Shown in pieces: positions 37,365 through 45,046 of a stretch of DNA of 64,000 nucleotides. The DNA is taken from NCBI RefSeq assembly GCF_002902965.1, contig NZ_CP026106.1, positions 1,116,001 to 1,180,000 on the forward strand, given 5' to 3'. The number at the start of each line of letters is the position of its first letter. Position 1 is the stretch's first letter. A program made the translations under genes and the position numbers. The DNA is from Paraburkholderia hospita (lineage in GTDB: Bacteria; Pseudomonadota; Gammaproteobacteria; Burkholderiales; Burkholderiaceae). The notes beneath the pieces are model-generated. The model saw only the letters and a program-made list of their open reading frames with translations, ran no database searches and had not been told where the DNA came from.

Positions 37365-37838
37365 ATGATGCTTGAAATCCCTGACGACGCCGTTGTGCCG
37401 TTAAAAAACGACCGCGCGATCAATCGGCCTTATGTGCTCGGCCACGGCACGCTGGAGTGCCGTGACATTACAGAGACGCGGCGCTTTTACGAGGAGTTCC
37501 TCGGCCTTGAAACGGTGCGCCATGCGGCGCCTGCGTTTGCGTTCCGTCTGGGCCTGAAGTTCCATGTGTTCTGCGTCGAAGTGGGCGACAAGATTCACGA
37601 CGTCTCGTTTCTGACCCACTGGGGACTGGACGTGCGCACCCGGGAAGAAGTCGACACTGCGCATCGTGCAGCGCACGAATACAAGGATCAATACAAGATT
37701 CGCCAGATCACCGAAACGACGCTGCAACACGGCGTGTACTCGTTCTATCTTCAGGACCTCGACTACAACTGGTGGGAGTTTCAGTACTACGAGGGTTTCC
37801 AGCACGACGATGTTTTCGATTTCGGCGATCGCTTCTAA
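37365..37838 (+). CDS. Small VOC-superfamily protein
   Basis: 157 aa vicinal-oxygen-chelate fold: GHGTLECRDITETRRFYEEFLGLE in module one; HDVSFLTHWGLDV and YSFYLQDLDYNWWEFQYY in module two. His (GHGTLE), His (KIHDV) and Glu (WWEFQYY) could form the metal triad. Much shorter than the dioxygenase at 32257, it could be a single-unit extradiol-like dioxygenase, isomerase or glyoxalase relative. ATG 37365 (or 37368) lies behind GGAG, 57 bp after the reductase and 19 bp before the third FAH gene. Confidence 0.85.
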   Translation: MMLEIPDDAVVPLKNDRAINRPYVLGHGTLECRDITETRRFYEEFLGLETVRHAAPAFAFRLGLKFHVFCVEVGDKIHDVSFLTHWGLDVRTREEVDTAHRAAHEYKDQYKIRQITETTLQHGVYSFYLQDLDYNWWEFQYYEGFQHDDVFDFGDRF

Positions 37839-37856
37839 GCACCAGGACAATTCGAC

Positions 37857-38837
37857 ATGAACGATCACTATCATCTGCTGGGTTTTGACGACGAAGGTCG
37901 AACACGTGCGGGTCTGCTGATTGGCGAGCGTGTCTATCCGTATGGCCCACAACTGGGCGAGCTGCTTCAGCTTGACATGTGTGACCAGACGGTCACTGAC
38001 CTGATCGAACGGTGGGACAGCTTTGGCCCTCTGTTGCGCGAGGCGGCGGTACGCATTGCGTCTTCGAAGTCGCCGTTGCCGAGCCTCGCGCTCGATGAGG
38101 TAAAGCTGCTTGCGCCGTTGCTTCCGCGAACCATCTACGGCGCGGGTGCAAATTACTATGATCACGTTGCCGAAATGGACCGGGCGTTTAACATGCCGCC
38201 GTCGCCCGACCCGCACTCGGTATCGGGGGCGCCGTGGCATTTCATCAAGGCACCTGCGTGTTCGGTGGTCACTGGTACCGGCGAGCAGGTGACTTTGCCG
38301 CCATACAGTCGCAACGTTGATTGGGAAGCGGAACTCGCGGTGGTCATCGGCCGTCCAGCACGCAACGTCGCAGTCGAGGATGCGCTGTCGTATGTTGCGG
38401 GATACACCGTAGCAAACGATCTCTCGCTACGGGATGTATTCGTACGCGATTACATTGGCGTGCATTCACCGTTCCACTTCGACTGGATCTCCCAGAAGTG
38501 CTGGGAGGGCAGTTGTCCGCTAGGACCCTGGATCACGCCGGCAGAAGACATTCCGGATGTGCAGTCACTTGGGATTCGTCTTTGGCGCAACGGCGAGGTG
38601 CGTCAGGATTCGAGCACGGCCGAAATGATCTTTAGCGTGGCCGAGCAGATCGCTTTCCTGAGTAGCCGGGTGACGCTGTACCCGGGCGACGTGATCCTGT
38701 CCGGCACGCCGGCTGGTGTCGGCATGCCGCATAAGCAGTTCATCGAGCCCGGCGACGAAATCGAGGTGTGGATCGAACACATTGGAACGCTCAAGAGCAT
38801 GTTCAAGGCACACGACGCCACCAGAACAGATAGCTGA
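37857..38837 (+). CDS. Fumarylacetoacetate hydrolase family enzyme (3 of 3)
   Basis: 326 aa, longer than the other two because of an extended N-terminal cap and an insertion around 110-140 (NMPPSPDPHSVSGAPWHFIK). Metal motifs are DWEAELAVVIG and ANDLSLRDVFVRD, and SGTPAGVGMPHKQF closes the fold. This subgroup is common in aromatic clusters and its reaction is often unassigned. A 90-bp copy of its 5' half (38,144 region) reappears as a fragment at 40226 beyond the porin, evidence of a past duplication. It ends the enzymatic part of the operon. Confidence 0.92.
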   Translation: MNDHYHLLGFDDEGRTRAGLLIGERVYPYGPQLGELLQLDMCDQTVTDLIERWDSFGPLLREAAVRIASSKSPLPSLALDEVKLLAPLLPRTIYGAGANYYDHVAEMDRAFNMPPSPDPHSVSGAPWHFIKAPACSVVTGTGEQVTLPPYSRNVDWEAELAVVIGRPARNVAVEDALSYVAGYTVANDLSLRDVFVRDYIGVHSPFHFDWISQKCWEGSCPLGPWITPAEDIPDVQSLGIRLWRNGEVRQDSSTAEMIFSVAEQIAFLSSRVTLYPGDVILSGTPAGVGMPHKQFIEPGDEIEVWIEHIGTLKSMFKAHDATRTDS

Positions 38838-38983
38838 GGGGCCAGCTCGCGGGACTCGGTGCTCATGCGTTGCCCGTCCCGCATTCCTCACACGGCCGTT
38901 GCCTTGAACACCGCCATATAAAAAGCTGTTGCGACGACAAAAGTTTTGGTCGGATCACCGTACCTTACTGACATTCAAAACAT

Positions 38984-38996
38984 TAGTAATACTAAA
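38984..38996. promoter_or_regulatory. Palindrome upstream of the porin gene
   Basis: TTAGTAATACTAA is a perfect 13-bp palindrome in an AT-rich stretch about 80 bp before the porin ATG. A plausible operator or DNA-bending site for separate control of the porin. Confidence 0.4.
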
Positions 38997-39077
38997 TATT
39001 TCAGTACTCATAGATCTTCGTTTCACCGGCCTTTAAAAACCAGGCATTGCGCCACAAAAGTGGAGATTTTGATCGTC

Positions 39078-40169
39078 ATGAAAACTCAATGGAGCGCGGC
39101 GTTGCTCGTCGCGGCGTCAGGGGTCGCATACGCCCAAAGCAGCGTCACGCTATATGGGATCGTCGATGCTGGGGTGTCGTACTACAACCACGCAACAACC
39201 AGCGGCGGATCGTCGGTTGGGATACCTTTTCTGACCGGTGAAGTGCCGTCGCGCTGGGGCATAAGGGGCACCGAAGATCTTGGCGGAGGCTATAAGGCAT
39301 TTTTCGTCCTGGAGAGCGGTTTTCAGCCGGGCACCGGGCAACTGAACTACGGCGGACGCCTCTTCGGTCGGCAAGCGAACGTCGGCGTAAGCAGCGACTA
39401 CGGCTCGGTCACTCTCGGCCGGCAGATGAACATGACGATGTACGCGCTGACGAATGCGGATGTGATCGGCCCTTCGATTCATTCGATGGCCAGTTTTGAT
39501 CCGTATATTCCGAACGCGCGCAGCGATAATGCGGTTGGCTATCTCGGCAAATTCCATGGTTTCACTCTCGGCGGCACATACAGCTTTGGCCGTGACGCGG
39601 CAGGCCCTGCGGGACCGGCGGCGACCAACTGCGCAGGCCAGGTGGCGGGCAACTTCGTTGCGTGCCGGCAATACACCGCGATGCTCGCGTACGATTCGGC
39701 GAGCTTTGGCGTGGCCGTGTCTTATGACGTGGCGCGCGGTGGCGCGGGCGCTTCGCCACCGCTCAACAACAGCGCGTACACCGATACGCACAATATCGTC
39801 GATGGTTACGTGATTTTAGGCCCAACTAAAGTCGGTGCCGGCTGGGTCAGAAACAACCTCGCGGCCGCGACCCATTTGCAGTACGATATTTTCTTCGCGG
39901 GAGCGACGTACTATGCCACGCCAGCGCTTTACTTCGACGCTGAGGGCGTGCGCTACCTGCAGCGCGGGCCGGCGGGGAAGAATGACGCAAGCTCGACGCT
40001 GCTGGTCGGACGCGTGAATTACCTGCTATCGAAGCGCGTCACGGTGTACACGTCGGTCGGGTACATGTTCAACAGCGCGCTGGCCGCCAACGCCGTTGCA
40101 GCCGGCGGCACTGTCGGGACCGGCATGGATCAGCTTGGCGTCATGCTCGGTCTGCAACAGAAGTTTTGA
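39078..40169 (+). CDS. Burkholderia-type outer-membrane porin
   Basis: 363 aa. The signal peptide MKTQWSAALLVAASGVAYA precedes mature QSSVTLYGIV. The mature protein shows porin strand motifs (TEDLGGGYKAFFVLESGF, GRLFGRQANVG) and C-terminal LGLQQKF. The start is set at ATG 39078; the frame upstream lacks a leader. It probably lets the aromatic substrate of the 30-39 kb cluster through the outer membrane, as porins commonly end such clusters. It is clearly different in length and loops from the porin at 20293. Confidence 0.93.
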   Translation: MKTQWSAALLVAASGVAYAQSSVTLYGIVDAGVSYYNHATTSGGSSVGIPFLTGEVPSRWGIRGTEDLGGGYKAFFVLESGFQPGTGQLNYGGRLFGRQANVGVSSDYGSVTLGRQMNMTMYALTNADVIGPSIHSMASFDPYIPNARSDNAVGYLGKFHGFTLGGTYSFGRDAAGPAGPAATNCAGQVAGNFVACRQYTAMLAYDSASFGVAVSYDVARGGAGASPPLNNSAYTDTHNIVDGYVILGPTKVGAGWVRNNLAAATHLQYDIFFAGATYYATPALYFDAEGVRYLQRGPAGKNDASSTLLVGRVNYLLSKRVTVYTSVGYMFNSALAANAVAAGGTVGTGMDQLGVMLGLQQKF

Positions 40170-40225
40170 TCCATCGCGATAGAGCGGGCTGCGCGCCGCG
40201 CGTGTTGGCGTCCACATGACTCTCA

Positions 40226-40314
40226 GGCGCGGGTGCAAATTTGCTATGACCGCGTCGCCGAGATGGACGGAGCGTTCAACATGCCGCCGTCGCCTGATCC
40301 GCACTCAGTAAGGG
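40226..40314 (+). pseudogene. Duplicated fragment of the third FAH gene
   Basis: About 90 bp, closely similar to the FAH gene around 38,144-38,230: it encodes the same VAEM-DxAFNMPPSPDPHS stretch with scattered substitutions and a small indel. No start, no remainder. It lies just beyond the porin, so an ancestral tandem copy of this gene block was probably deleted down to this scrap. Confidence 0.85.
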
Positions 40315-40393
40315 GGCCACAGCGTTCACGCCATACCTTTCCTTCACTTGGGTTTAAATCCGCCGCGTGCACCTGGTTCAGTACTTCGGACAT
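40315..40393 (-). pseudogene. 5' stub of an unidentified gene, cut by the FAH fragment
   Basis: On the minus strand GGAAAGAAG precedes ATG at 40393, with the frame MSEVLNQVHAADLNPSEGK and then WRERC up to the junction with the FAH fragment. It has the look of a genuine gene start, with the conserved 46-bp promoter-like element 20 bp upstream. The family is not recognised. Confidence 0.4.
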
Positions 40394-40412
40394 TCTTCTT
40401 TCCTTCGTTCGG

Positions 40413-40458
40413 CCTTCTACCGAGCGCAAAGTTGCATTGCAATTCAGGACATATGCGT
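40413..40458. promoter_or_regulatory. 46-bp conserved element, copy C
   Basis: About 34 of 46 positions match copy A (47831-47876) with identical spacing, including the core TTGCAATTCAGGA. Read leftwards it contains TTGCAA, 17 bp, TAGAAG, a sigma-70-like promoter for the truncated gene at 40393. Confidence 0.55.
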
Positions 40459-40762
40459 GCTCTCGTTGCCAGCCTATTATCAGACGAAGGTTCGTTGGCC
40501 TTTCAAAGTGTTCCTCATTCCCGGACACCGATGTGCATTTCATTGAGTGGTTCCTTGTGGAACGAAATGACTCACTTTCTCTGCCCCGGGCTCAATGGAA
40601 GCGCTTCCCATGTCGTAGAACAGAGGGGGCAGCGGCGTCGTGCGCCGCCGCGTTGCTTGAAGCCTTTGGCGGTAAGTGCTGCGCGACTACGATGACATAG
40701 GACTAGGGGTGCCTTCATCGAGAGTAAATGCAAGCAAGATGAACAAATAAAGGATTTTTGCA

Positions 40763-41099
40763 ATGACGAAAACAAAGACTTCCAGGACGTTTACGGTGAT
40801 AGCCAAGTGAACCGAATGGGCTATGGCTGCCATGCAGCTCGCCGGTCCCGGCGTAATGTTACGGCCGCGGAAATCAGGGAGGCGCAATCGATCGCGCCGG
40901 TAGTCTGCGTGCAGAACATGTCAACGTGATGCATCGTCAAGACGATTCACTGGTCGATGCGCTTGCAGTTCAAGGTGTTGCATTTGTGCCTTACTTCCCG
41001 CTGGGCAGTATCTCGCATTTGCGGTTTTCCACGCTCTCCGACGTGGCAGGTTCTCTCGGAGCAACCTCTGCAATCGGGCATCCGATCGTAAGCAAATAG
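40763..41099 (+). pseudogene. Decayed aldo/keto reductase with internal deletion
   Basis: Pieces in different frames: N-terminus MTKTKTSRTFTV and NRMGYG, then AMQLAGPGV, as in AKR proteins. These are followed directly by C-terminal AKR sequence (EIREAQSIAPVVCVQNM and then HRQDDSLVDALAVQG, VAFVPYFPLG). At least three frameshifts are needed and the middle third, including the catalytic Tyr/Lys/His region, is missing. It ends at TAG 41097-41099. It cannot make an active enzyme. Confidence 0.8.
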
Positions 41100-41274
41100 T
41101 GACACGACGTAGACAAAGCGGAATGATAAGGCTGACCACCGCCACTCAACTGGCTCTGGCAGTGGATAGCTGCGCGGCAAATGGATTGCCGTGCTGGCGT
41201 GAGGTGTTTGATCGTAGCCGTGTGAGCGAGCACAACGTGCGAGTCAATTGCGGCCTTCTGTACTAGGAGGGTTT

Positions 41275-41910
41275 ATGAGAAACGCTATAGAGGATGTAGG
41301 GCTCGATATTCTGTTCCGTGAGGCACGTTCATACAGAGCGTGGCTAAACGAGCCGGTGTCGGACGAGACCTTGCGCCAGGTTTACAACCTCATGAGATGG
41401 GCTCCCACCAGCGCCAACGGAAATCCTGCACGGATCCTTTTCTTACGTACCAAGACGGCAAAGGAGAGGCTGTTGCCGGCACTCGCTCCCGGGAACGTGG
41501 AGAAGACGATGAGCGCCCCGGTGACCGCCATCGTCGCTCACGACCTGAAGTTCTACGAGAAGTTGCCACAGCTGTCCCCGCACGATCCTGGCATGCGTGA
41601 CCTATTCGCAAATGCACCGGAGCTAGTCGACGTTACGGCGAAACGCAACTCCAGTTTGCAAGGCGCCTACATGATTCTCGCTGCGCGTGCGCTAGGACTG
41701 GATTGCGGACCAATGTCGGGGTTCGACAACGCAAAGATCGACGAAGAGTTTTTTGGTGCTGGAACAAGCGAGCCGAATTCCACCCAAGAATTCTTTCCCG
41801 AGGGTCACATTAAATCTAACTTCCTTTGCAATCTCGGGTACGGCGACAAGTCAAAGTTGTTTGCGCGAGCTCCGCGTCTCGAATTCGATCAAGCCTGCAC
41901 CCTTCTATAG
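41275..41910 (+). CDS. RutE/HadB-type nitroreductase (malonic semialdehyde reductase-like)
   Basis: 211 aa FMN-dependent nitroreductase-fold protein of the RutE branch: LFREARSYRAWLNEPVSDETL at the N-terminus, the flavin phosphate motif WAPTSANGNPARILFLR, QGAYMILAARALGLDCGPMSGFDN and the C-terminal FLCNLGYGD. Family members reduce malonic semialdehyde to 3-hydroxypropionate or reduce electrophilic carbonyl or nitro compounds. ATG 41275 lies behind TAGGAGGG. It stands alone in a scrapyard of broken genes. The long hairpin 30 bp after its stop could serve as terminator. Confidence 0.92.
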   Translation: MRNAIEDVGLDILFREARSYRAWLNEPVSDETLRQVYNLMRWAPTSANGNPARILFLRTKTAKERLLPALAPGNVEKTMSAPVTAIVAHDLKFYEKLPQLSPHDPGMRDLFANAPELVDVTAKRNSSLQGAYMILAARALGLDCGPMSGFDNAKIDEEFFGAGTSEPNSTQEFFPEGHIKSNFLCNLGYGDKSKLFARAPRLEFDQACTLL

Positions 41911-41940
41911 ATCCTTTCATCGGCCGTGCAAAATCAAACG

Positions 41941-42011
41941 GTTCTGTTGCAGTAAGGCGATCCGCTATGTTGTGCCGCACATCATAGCGGATCGCCTTAC
42001 TGCAACAGACC
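41941..42011. repeat. 27-bp perfect inverted repeat (hairpin; mini-element)
   Basis: Arms 41943-41969 and 41983-42009 are perfectly complementary over 27 bp, with an inner TGTG-CCG-CACA stem. The outer ends read GGTTCTGTTGCAGTAAGG and, from the other side, GGTCTGTTGCAGTAAGG, resembling IS6-family tips such as the GGCAGTGTCGCAATAAGG tip of the IS in this window. It is therefore a candidate MITE-like pair of IS ends; it could also terminate the nitroreductase transcript. Confidence 0.75.
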
Positions 42012-42074
42012 GGGACGCACGGGGGTATTGCCCGGATCAGGTCCTGTGGGACCATGCTGTGAGGCACTGCGGTT

Positions 42075-42740
42075 ATGTCCAGTCACGCCATGCAACCGGA
42101 CGCGTCCTCGTCGCCGCCTCGTAGCGCCAGGCTGCTGAGTGAGCCAGCGTTCCCGATTCTCACACTTGACGAGAGCAGGCTGACTCCGGCCCTGGGTTAC
42201 GTGTTCAGGCGGAGCTGGCTGTACCCGCATAAGTCACTGATCTCGATTCTGTGGAAGTTCAAGACGGCCAACGCCCTGTCGGGCGTAGTTGTAGCCCGGC
42301 TCATGGGGCTGGACGTCGATCCTTATGAAGGCATCGTACCGCGGCGAGAGGTAGTGGATATGATCCGGCTGCAGGAGAGCCTCGGGTTGCCTGTAGAGAT
42401 GCTGCGAGCCGCCCTGATGGATCCGGTCGGACGGCGACGCTATAGCGACGTATTCCATTACTGTCGTCGCTGTCTCGCTCATGACTACCACAGTGTTGTG
42501 CATCAGCTTGAAAAGCTGAGCGTGTGTCCGGCCCATCGTCGCATGCTCGAAACGAAGTGTTGGCGCTGCGGTCGTGAAGTACCTTATCGCGTGAACGTCC
42601 AGCTTCTCGAGGCGCGATTTCACTGTGCATGTTGCTATGCAGGTCATGGCGGGACGTGGAGGCCGGACAACGCGGAACCGATGAGACCGGCACACCGCAG
42701 CGCATTCGCACGCCGTTATCTTGAGTGTTGTCTCGGGTGA
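42075..42740 (+). CDS. Orphan TniQ-like zinc-finger protein
   Basis: 221 aa. The N-terminal part contains the TniQ-style LYPHKSLISILWKFKTAN helix. The middle has the TniQ/TnsD zinc motif: YCRRCLAHDYHSVVHQLEKL, then CPAHRRML, CWRCGRE and CACC. In Tn5053/Tn7-like elements TniQ directs the transposase to its target. No TnsA/B/C or TniA/B gene is in the window, so this is an orphan or regulatory derivative. ATG 42075 is the first start; M at 42090 is possible. It lies between the long hairpin and an IS6 end. Confidence 0.6.
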   Translation: MSSHAMQPDASSSPPRSARLLSEPAFPILTLDESRLTPALGYVFRRSWLYPHKSLISILWKFKTANALSGVVVARLMGLDVDPYEGIVPRREVVDMIRLQESLGLPVEMLRAALMDPVGRRRYSDVFHYCRRCLAHDYHSVVHQLEKLSVCPAHRRMLETKCWRCGREVPYRVNVQLLEARFHCACCYAGHGGTWRPDNAEPMRPAHRSAFARRYLECCLG

Positions 42741-42921
42741 ACGTGGTCTTTCAAGTGACAAGCCGCTGCCGTTTCGGCTCACCGATTGCTGCAGGCCCGG
42801 ATGCGTCGGGAGCGCTGCCTTATCGGCATACGTCCGGCTCTGGACTGCGTGGTCAAGCAGCCGCGAGCGGTGACACAATTCCTTCGGCGGTAAGTATTTG
42901 AACAATCAGCGCATTTTCCCG

Positions 42922-43020
42922 GGCAGTGTCGCAATAAGGCGTCGTGGGTAGAATTCGCGAACCGACTTGGTCGACGAACACGATTTCCTGGATGACAAAG
43001 ACGCCACGCACGACACTGCC
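42922..43020 (+). mobile_element. IS6-family end fragment (99 bp)
   Basis: Nearly identical to the transposase-proximal end of the IS at 18598-19437 in the opposite orientation. It begins with GGCAGTGTCGCAATAAGG and runs to the first transposase codons, with one missing T and a substitution. It breaks off at 43020, where AraC-type coding sequence begins on the other strand. Confidence 0.85.
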
Positions 43021-43128
43021 CGTGTACCGTACCAACACCAGGCTTTCGACAGCTGTGGCGTTGGTGCATTCGACTTTCGCATGACGGGCGACGAGCCGCG
43101 CAATTTCTGTGAAGGTGTGGGCGCTCAT
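43021..43128 (-). pseudogene. N-terminal stub of an AraC_N-type regulator
   Basis: From ATG 43128 the minus strand encodes MSAHTFTEIARLVARHA and NATAVESLVLVR, the opening of the AraC-family N-terminal cupin domain (ARH...ATAI..L.L.R). About 36 residues on, the reading frame enters the IS6 fragment. The rest of the gene, including the DNA-binding domain, is absent. Confidence 0.55.
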
Positions 43129-43444
43129 GATGGGCAACGAAATGGATGCGTGAGTTGTATCAGTTCTTCCATAGTAGCCGCAGAAGATCCCTCCGTGCAT
43201 CCGTTTGCAGGATCAGGCAAAACTCTCGCGGGATTGATGTAACCGATGATTCGGTATCCGTGGCATCGTTCGCATGCGGTCGATTCTTATGCGATAAAAA
43301 AAATCCACTTAATTGTCGAAAAAACCCGAAACTTTAGGCACCCGGCGACAGAACTTCGGCTGACTAACATGATGGGATTTTACCGCGCGCCGACTCTCGC
43401 AGGACGGGGCTGCCGTTCAAGGTGACCAAAGACGAGGTGGCCGA

Positions 43445-43975
43445 TCAGGTGTCAGCGTCGGTTTGCGCGTAGTTGAGGAAGTACCCCGTGAACATTGTCA
43501 GCCCCAAGAATGCGAATGCCTCGGTCAGGTGCTCATCGCTCCAGCCGGCTTGTTGAGCGGCTTTCCAGGTGGCGTCGGTGACGTTTCCCGAATTGGCGGC
43601 GGCTTCCCGGACCACACGCGTCAGCGCGTCGATCTTTGCGTCGCCCGTCGTCGTGCCTGCCCGCAGGGCGGCGATCTCCGCGTCCGTCCATCCGTTGACG
43701 TGGGCAAATCGACTGGCGATCCCAATCATGTAGTCGCTGCCGACCATCACAGCAGTGGCGAGATTGAGCGCCCAGCTCACCTTCGGATCGAAGGTGCCGT
43801 GCTCGGCGGTCACTGCGCGCAGCGACGCGTACGCCGCCAGCACCGCCGGCGAGTGCGCCATCTGGGCATGCAGGTTCAGAGGGCGTCCAGTGGGCGAAGA
43901 CTGGGCGATCTTTTGCAGAAGCGGACGCGACGCAACGGGCGCGTCGTCGACGGTGTGGGTAGGAATTCGCCTCAT
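43445..43975 (-). CDS. Carboxymuconolactone decarboxylase / AhpD-fold protein lacking its Cys motif
   Basis: 176 aa, all-helical AhpD-like fold. The usual redox site CxYC...H of peroxidase members is replaced: where the family has GCDYCxxAH this protein has GSDYMIGIA, so both cysteines and the histidine are gone. The flanking family sequence is kept (MRRIPTHTVDDAPVASRPLL, GWTDAEIAALR). It is probably not a peroxidase; a binding or non-redox role is possible. Last gene of the YceI-NmrA-CMD operon, 88 bp after NmrA, under a divergent LysR. Confidence 0.85.
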   Translation of the reverse strand: MRRIPTHTVDDAPVASRPLLQKIAQSSPTGRPLNLHAQMAHSPAVLAAYASLRAVTAEHGTFDPKVSWALNLATAVMVGSDYMIGIASRFAHVNGWTDAEIAALRAGTTTGDAKIDALTRVVREAAANSGNVTDATWKAAQQAGWSDEHLTEAFAFLGLTMFTGYFLNYAQTDADT

Positions 43976-44063
43976 GGGTATTAGCTCGTTAGCTCGTTCG
44001 TGGTTTGAGAGTGCGCTTCGAACAGGTCAAGCAAGGCGCCGTATCGTTCGAAGCGACGTGTTT

Positions 44064-44969
44064 TCAGGTGGATGCCGGGATTTTGAAGTTCTCTTTAGCC
44101 CACGCAGCAAACTCCGTCGGCAGCTTGCCGGCGACTTTGTTGGCGAGGACGATCGCGTCGGGCGAATTCGAGCCGAGATACGTGTGCGCTTCGAAGTAGG
44201 CAAGCATCGCTGCGACGCTCGCGGCACCCGGGAACCAGCCAGCAAAGACCTCGCGCGATACCTGACTGAACGACAGCTTGTTTCCTTGACGATTCAGGAT
44301 TGCGATGATTTCGCTGAAACTCAGGAAATCGCCGACAAGCGGCAAGTGTTCACCGTGCCCTGCGAGCTCCGGATGCTCGAACGCACCCGCCACGATGCGG
44401 CCGAGTTCCGCGATGTCGCCCATATGGATGACCCGCCGTTCGGGATCAAGCGGCAGCGCCCAACCCTCAGTGCCATCCACCTGTTTCTGCGGAGCCATTG
44501 CGCCGACCAGGTTCTGGTAATAGAACGGCGCGATCACGAACGTGTGGTAGGCAAATCCGGCTTCGCTCACGATCCGTTCGACTTTTGCCTTGTCCGTGAA
44601 ATGCGGGACATCGAGCTTGCCGCCGCTGATCACTTCCACATTGGGGAGCGTCGACCAGATCAAGTGTTGCACGCCGGCCGCTTTCGCCGCGTCGACGGCG
44701 GCGAGTGCCTGCCTGGATTCGTCCGCACCCGCTTCCCAGGCGTTGGTCACCAGGAAAACACCGTATGCTCCGGCAAACGCGGCTTCGAGCGTTTCCGGAC
44801 GATTGAAATCCGCGAGAACGACTTCGTCGCCGAGCTGCGGGTGTTTGGCCGGATCGCGCGTCAACGCCCGCACTTTGAAATGACCGCTCGCCTGCAGCGC
44901 CCGCACAACGGAGCCGCCTTGCTGACCGGTCGCGCCGACGACGGCAATGAGCTTCTGGGTGTTAGACAT
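44064..44969 (-). CDS. NmrA-like NAD(P)-binding protein
   Basis: 301 aa atypical SDR of the NmrA/HSCARG type: Rossmann motif VVGATGQQGGSVVRAL at 10-25, ALTRDP for NADP phosphate recognition, and no YxxxK catalytic pair. Members act as NADP(H) redox sensors or quinone/isoflavone-type reductases. It lies 77 bp downstream of YceI on the same strand. With YceI and CMD partners and LysR control it fits a stress or quinone-detoxification operon. Confidence 0.92.
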   Translation of the reverse strand: MSNTQKLIAVVGATGQQGGSVVRALQASGHFKVRALTRDPAKHPQLGDEVVLADFNRPETLEAAFAGAYGVFLVTNAWEAGADESRQALAAVDAAKAAGVQHLIWSTLPNVEVISGGKLDVPHFTDKAKVERIVSEAGFAYHTFVIAPFYYQNLVGAMAPQKQVDGTEGWALPLDPERRVIHMGDIAELGRIVAGAFEHPELAGHGEHLPLVGDFLSFSEIIAILNRQGNKLSFSQVSREVFAGWFPGAASVAAMLAYFEAHTYLGSNSPDAIVLANKVAGKLPTEFAAWAKENFKIPAST

Positions 44970-45046
44970 GGTTGCTCTCTAGTGAGAATGTTGTTGGGTC
45001 GGTGCTACCTCACGCAACGAGCGTGGCGGTCTCTCTGCGCACGGGA

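Noticed and set aside
24013..38837. FAH-family genes as tyrosine/homogentisate catabolism
   Set aside because: The three proteins are of the shorter FAH-family type, and no homogentisate dioxygenase or maleylacetoacetate isomerase gene is present.
42075..42740. TniQ as part of a CRISPR-associated transposon
   Set aside because: No cas genes, no TnsA/B/C and no repeat-spacer array anywhere in the window.
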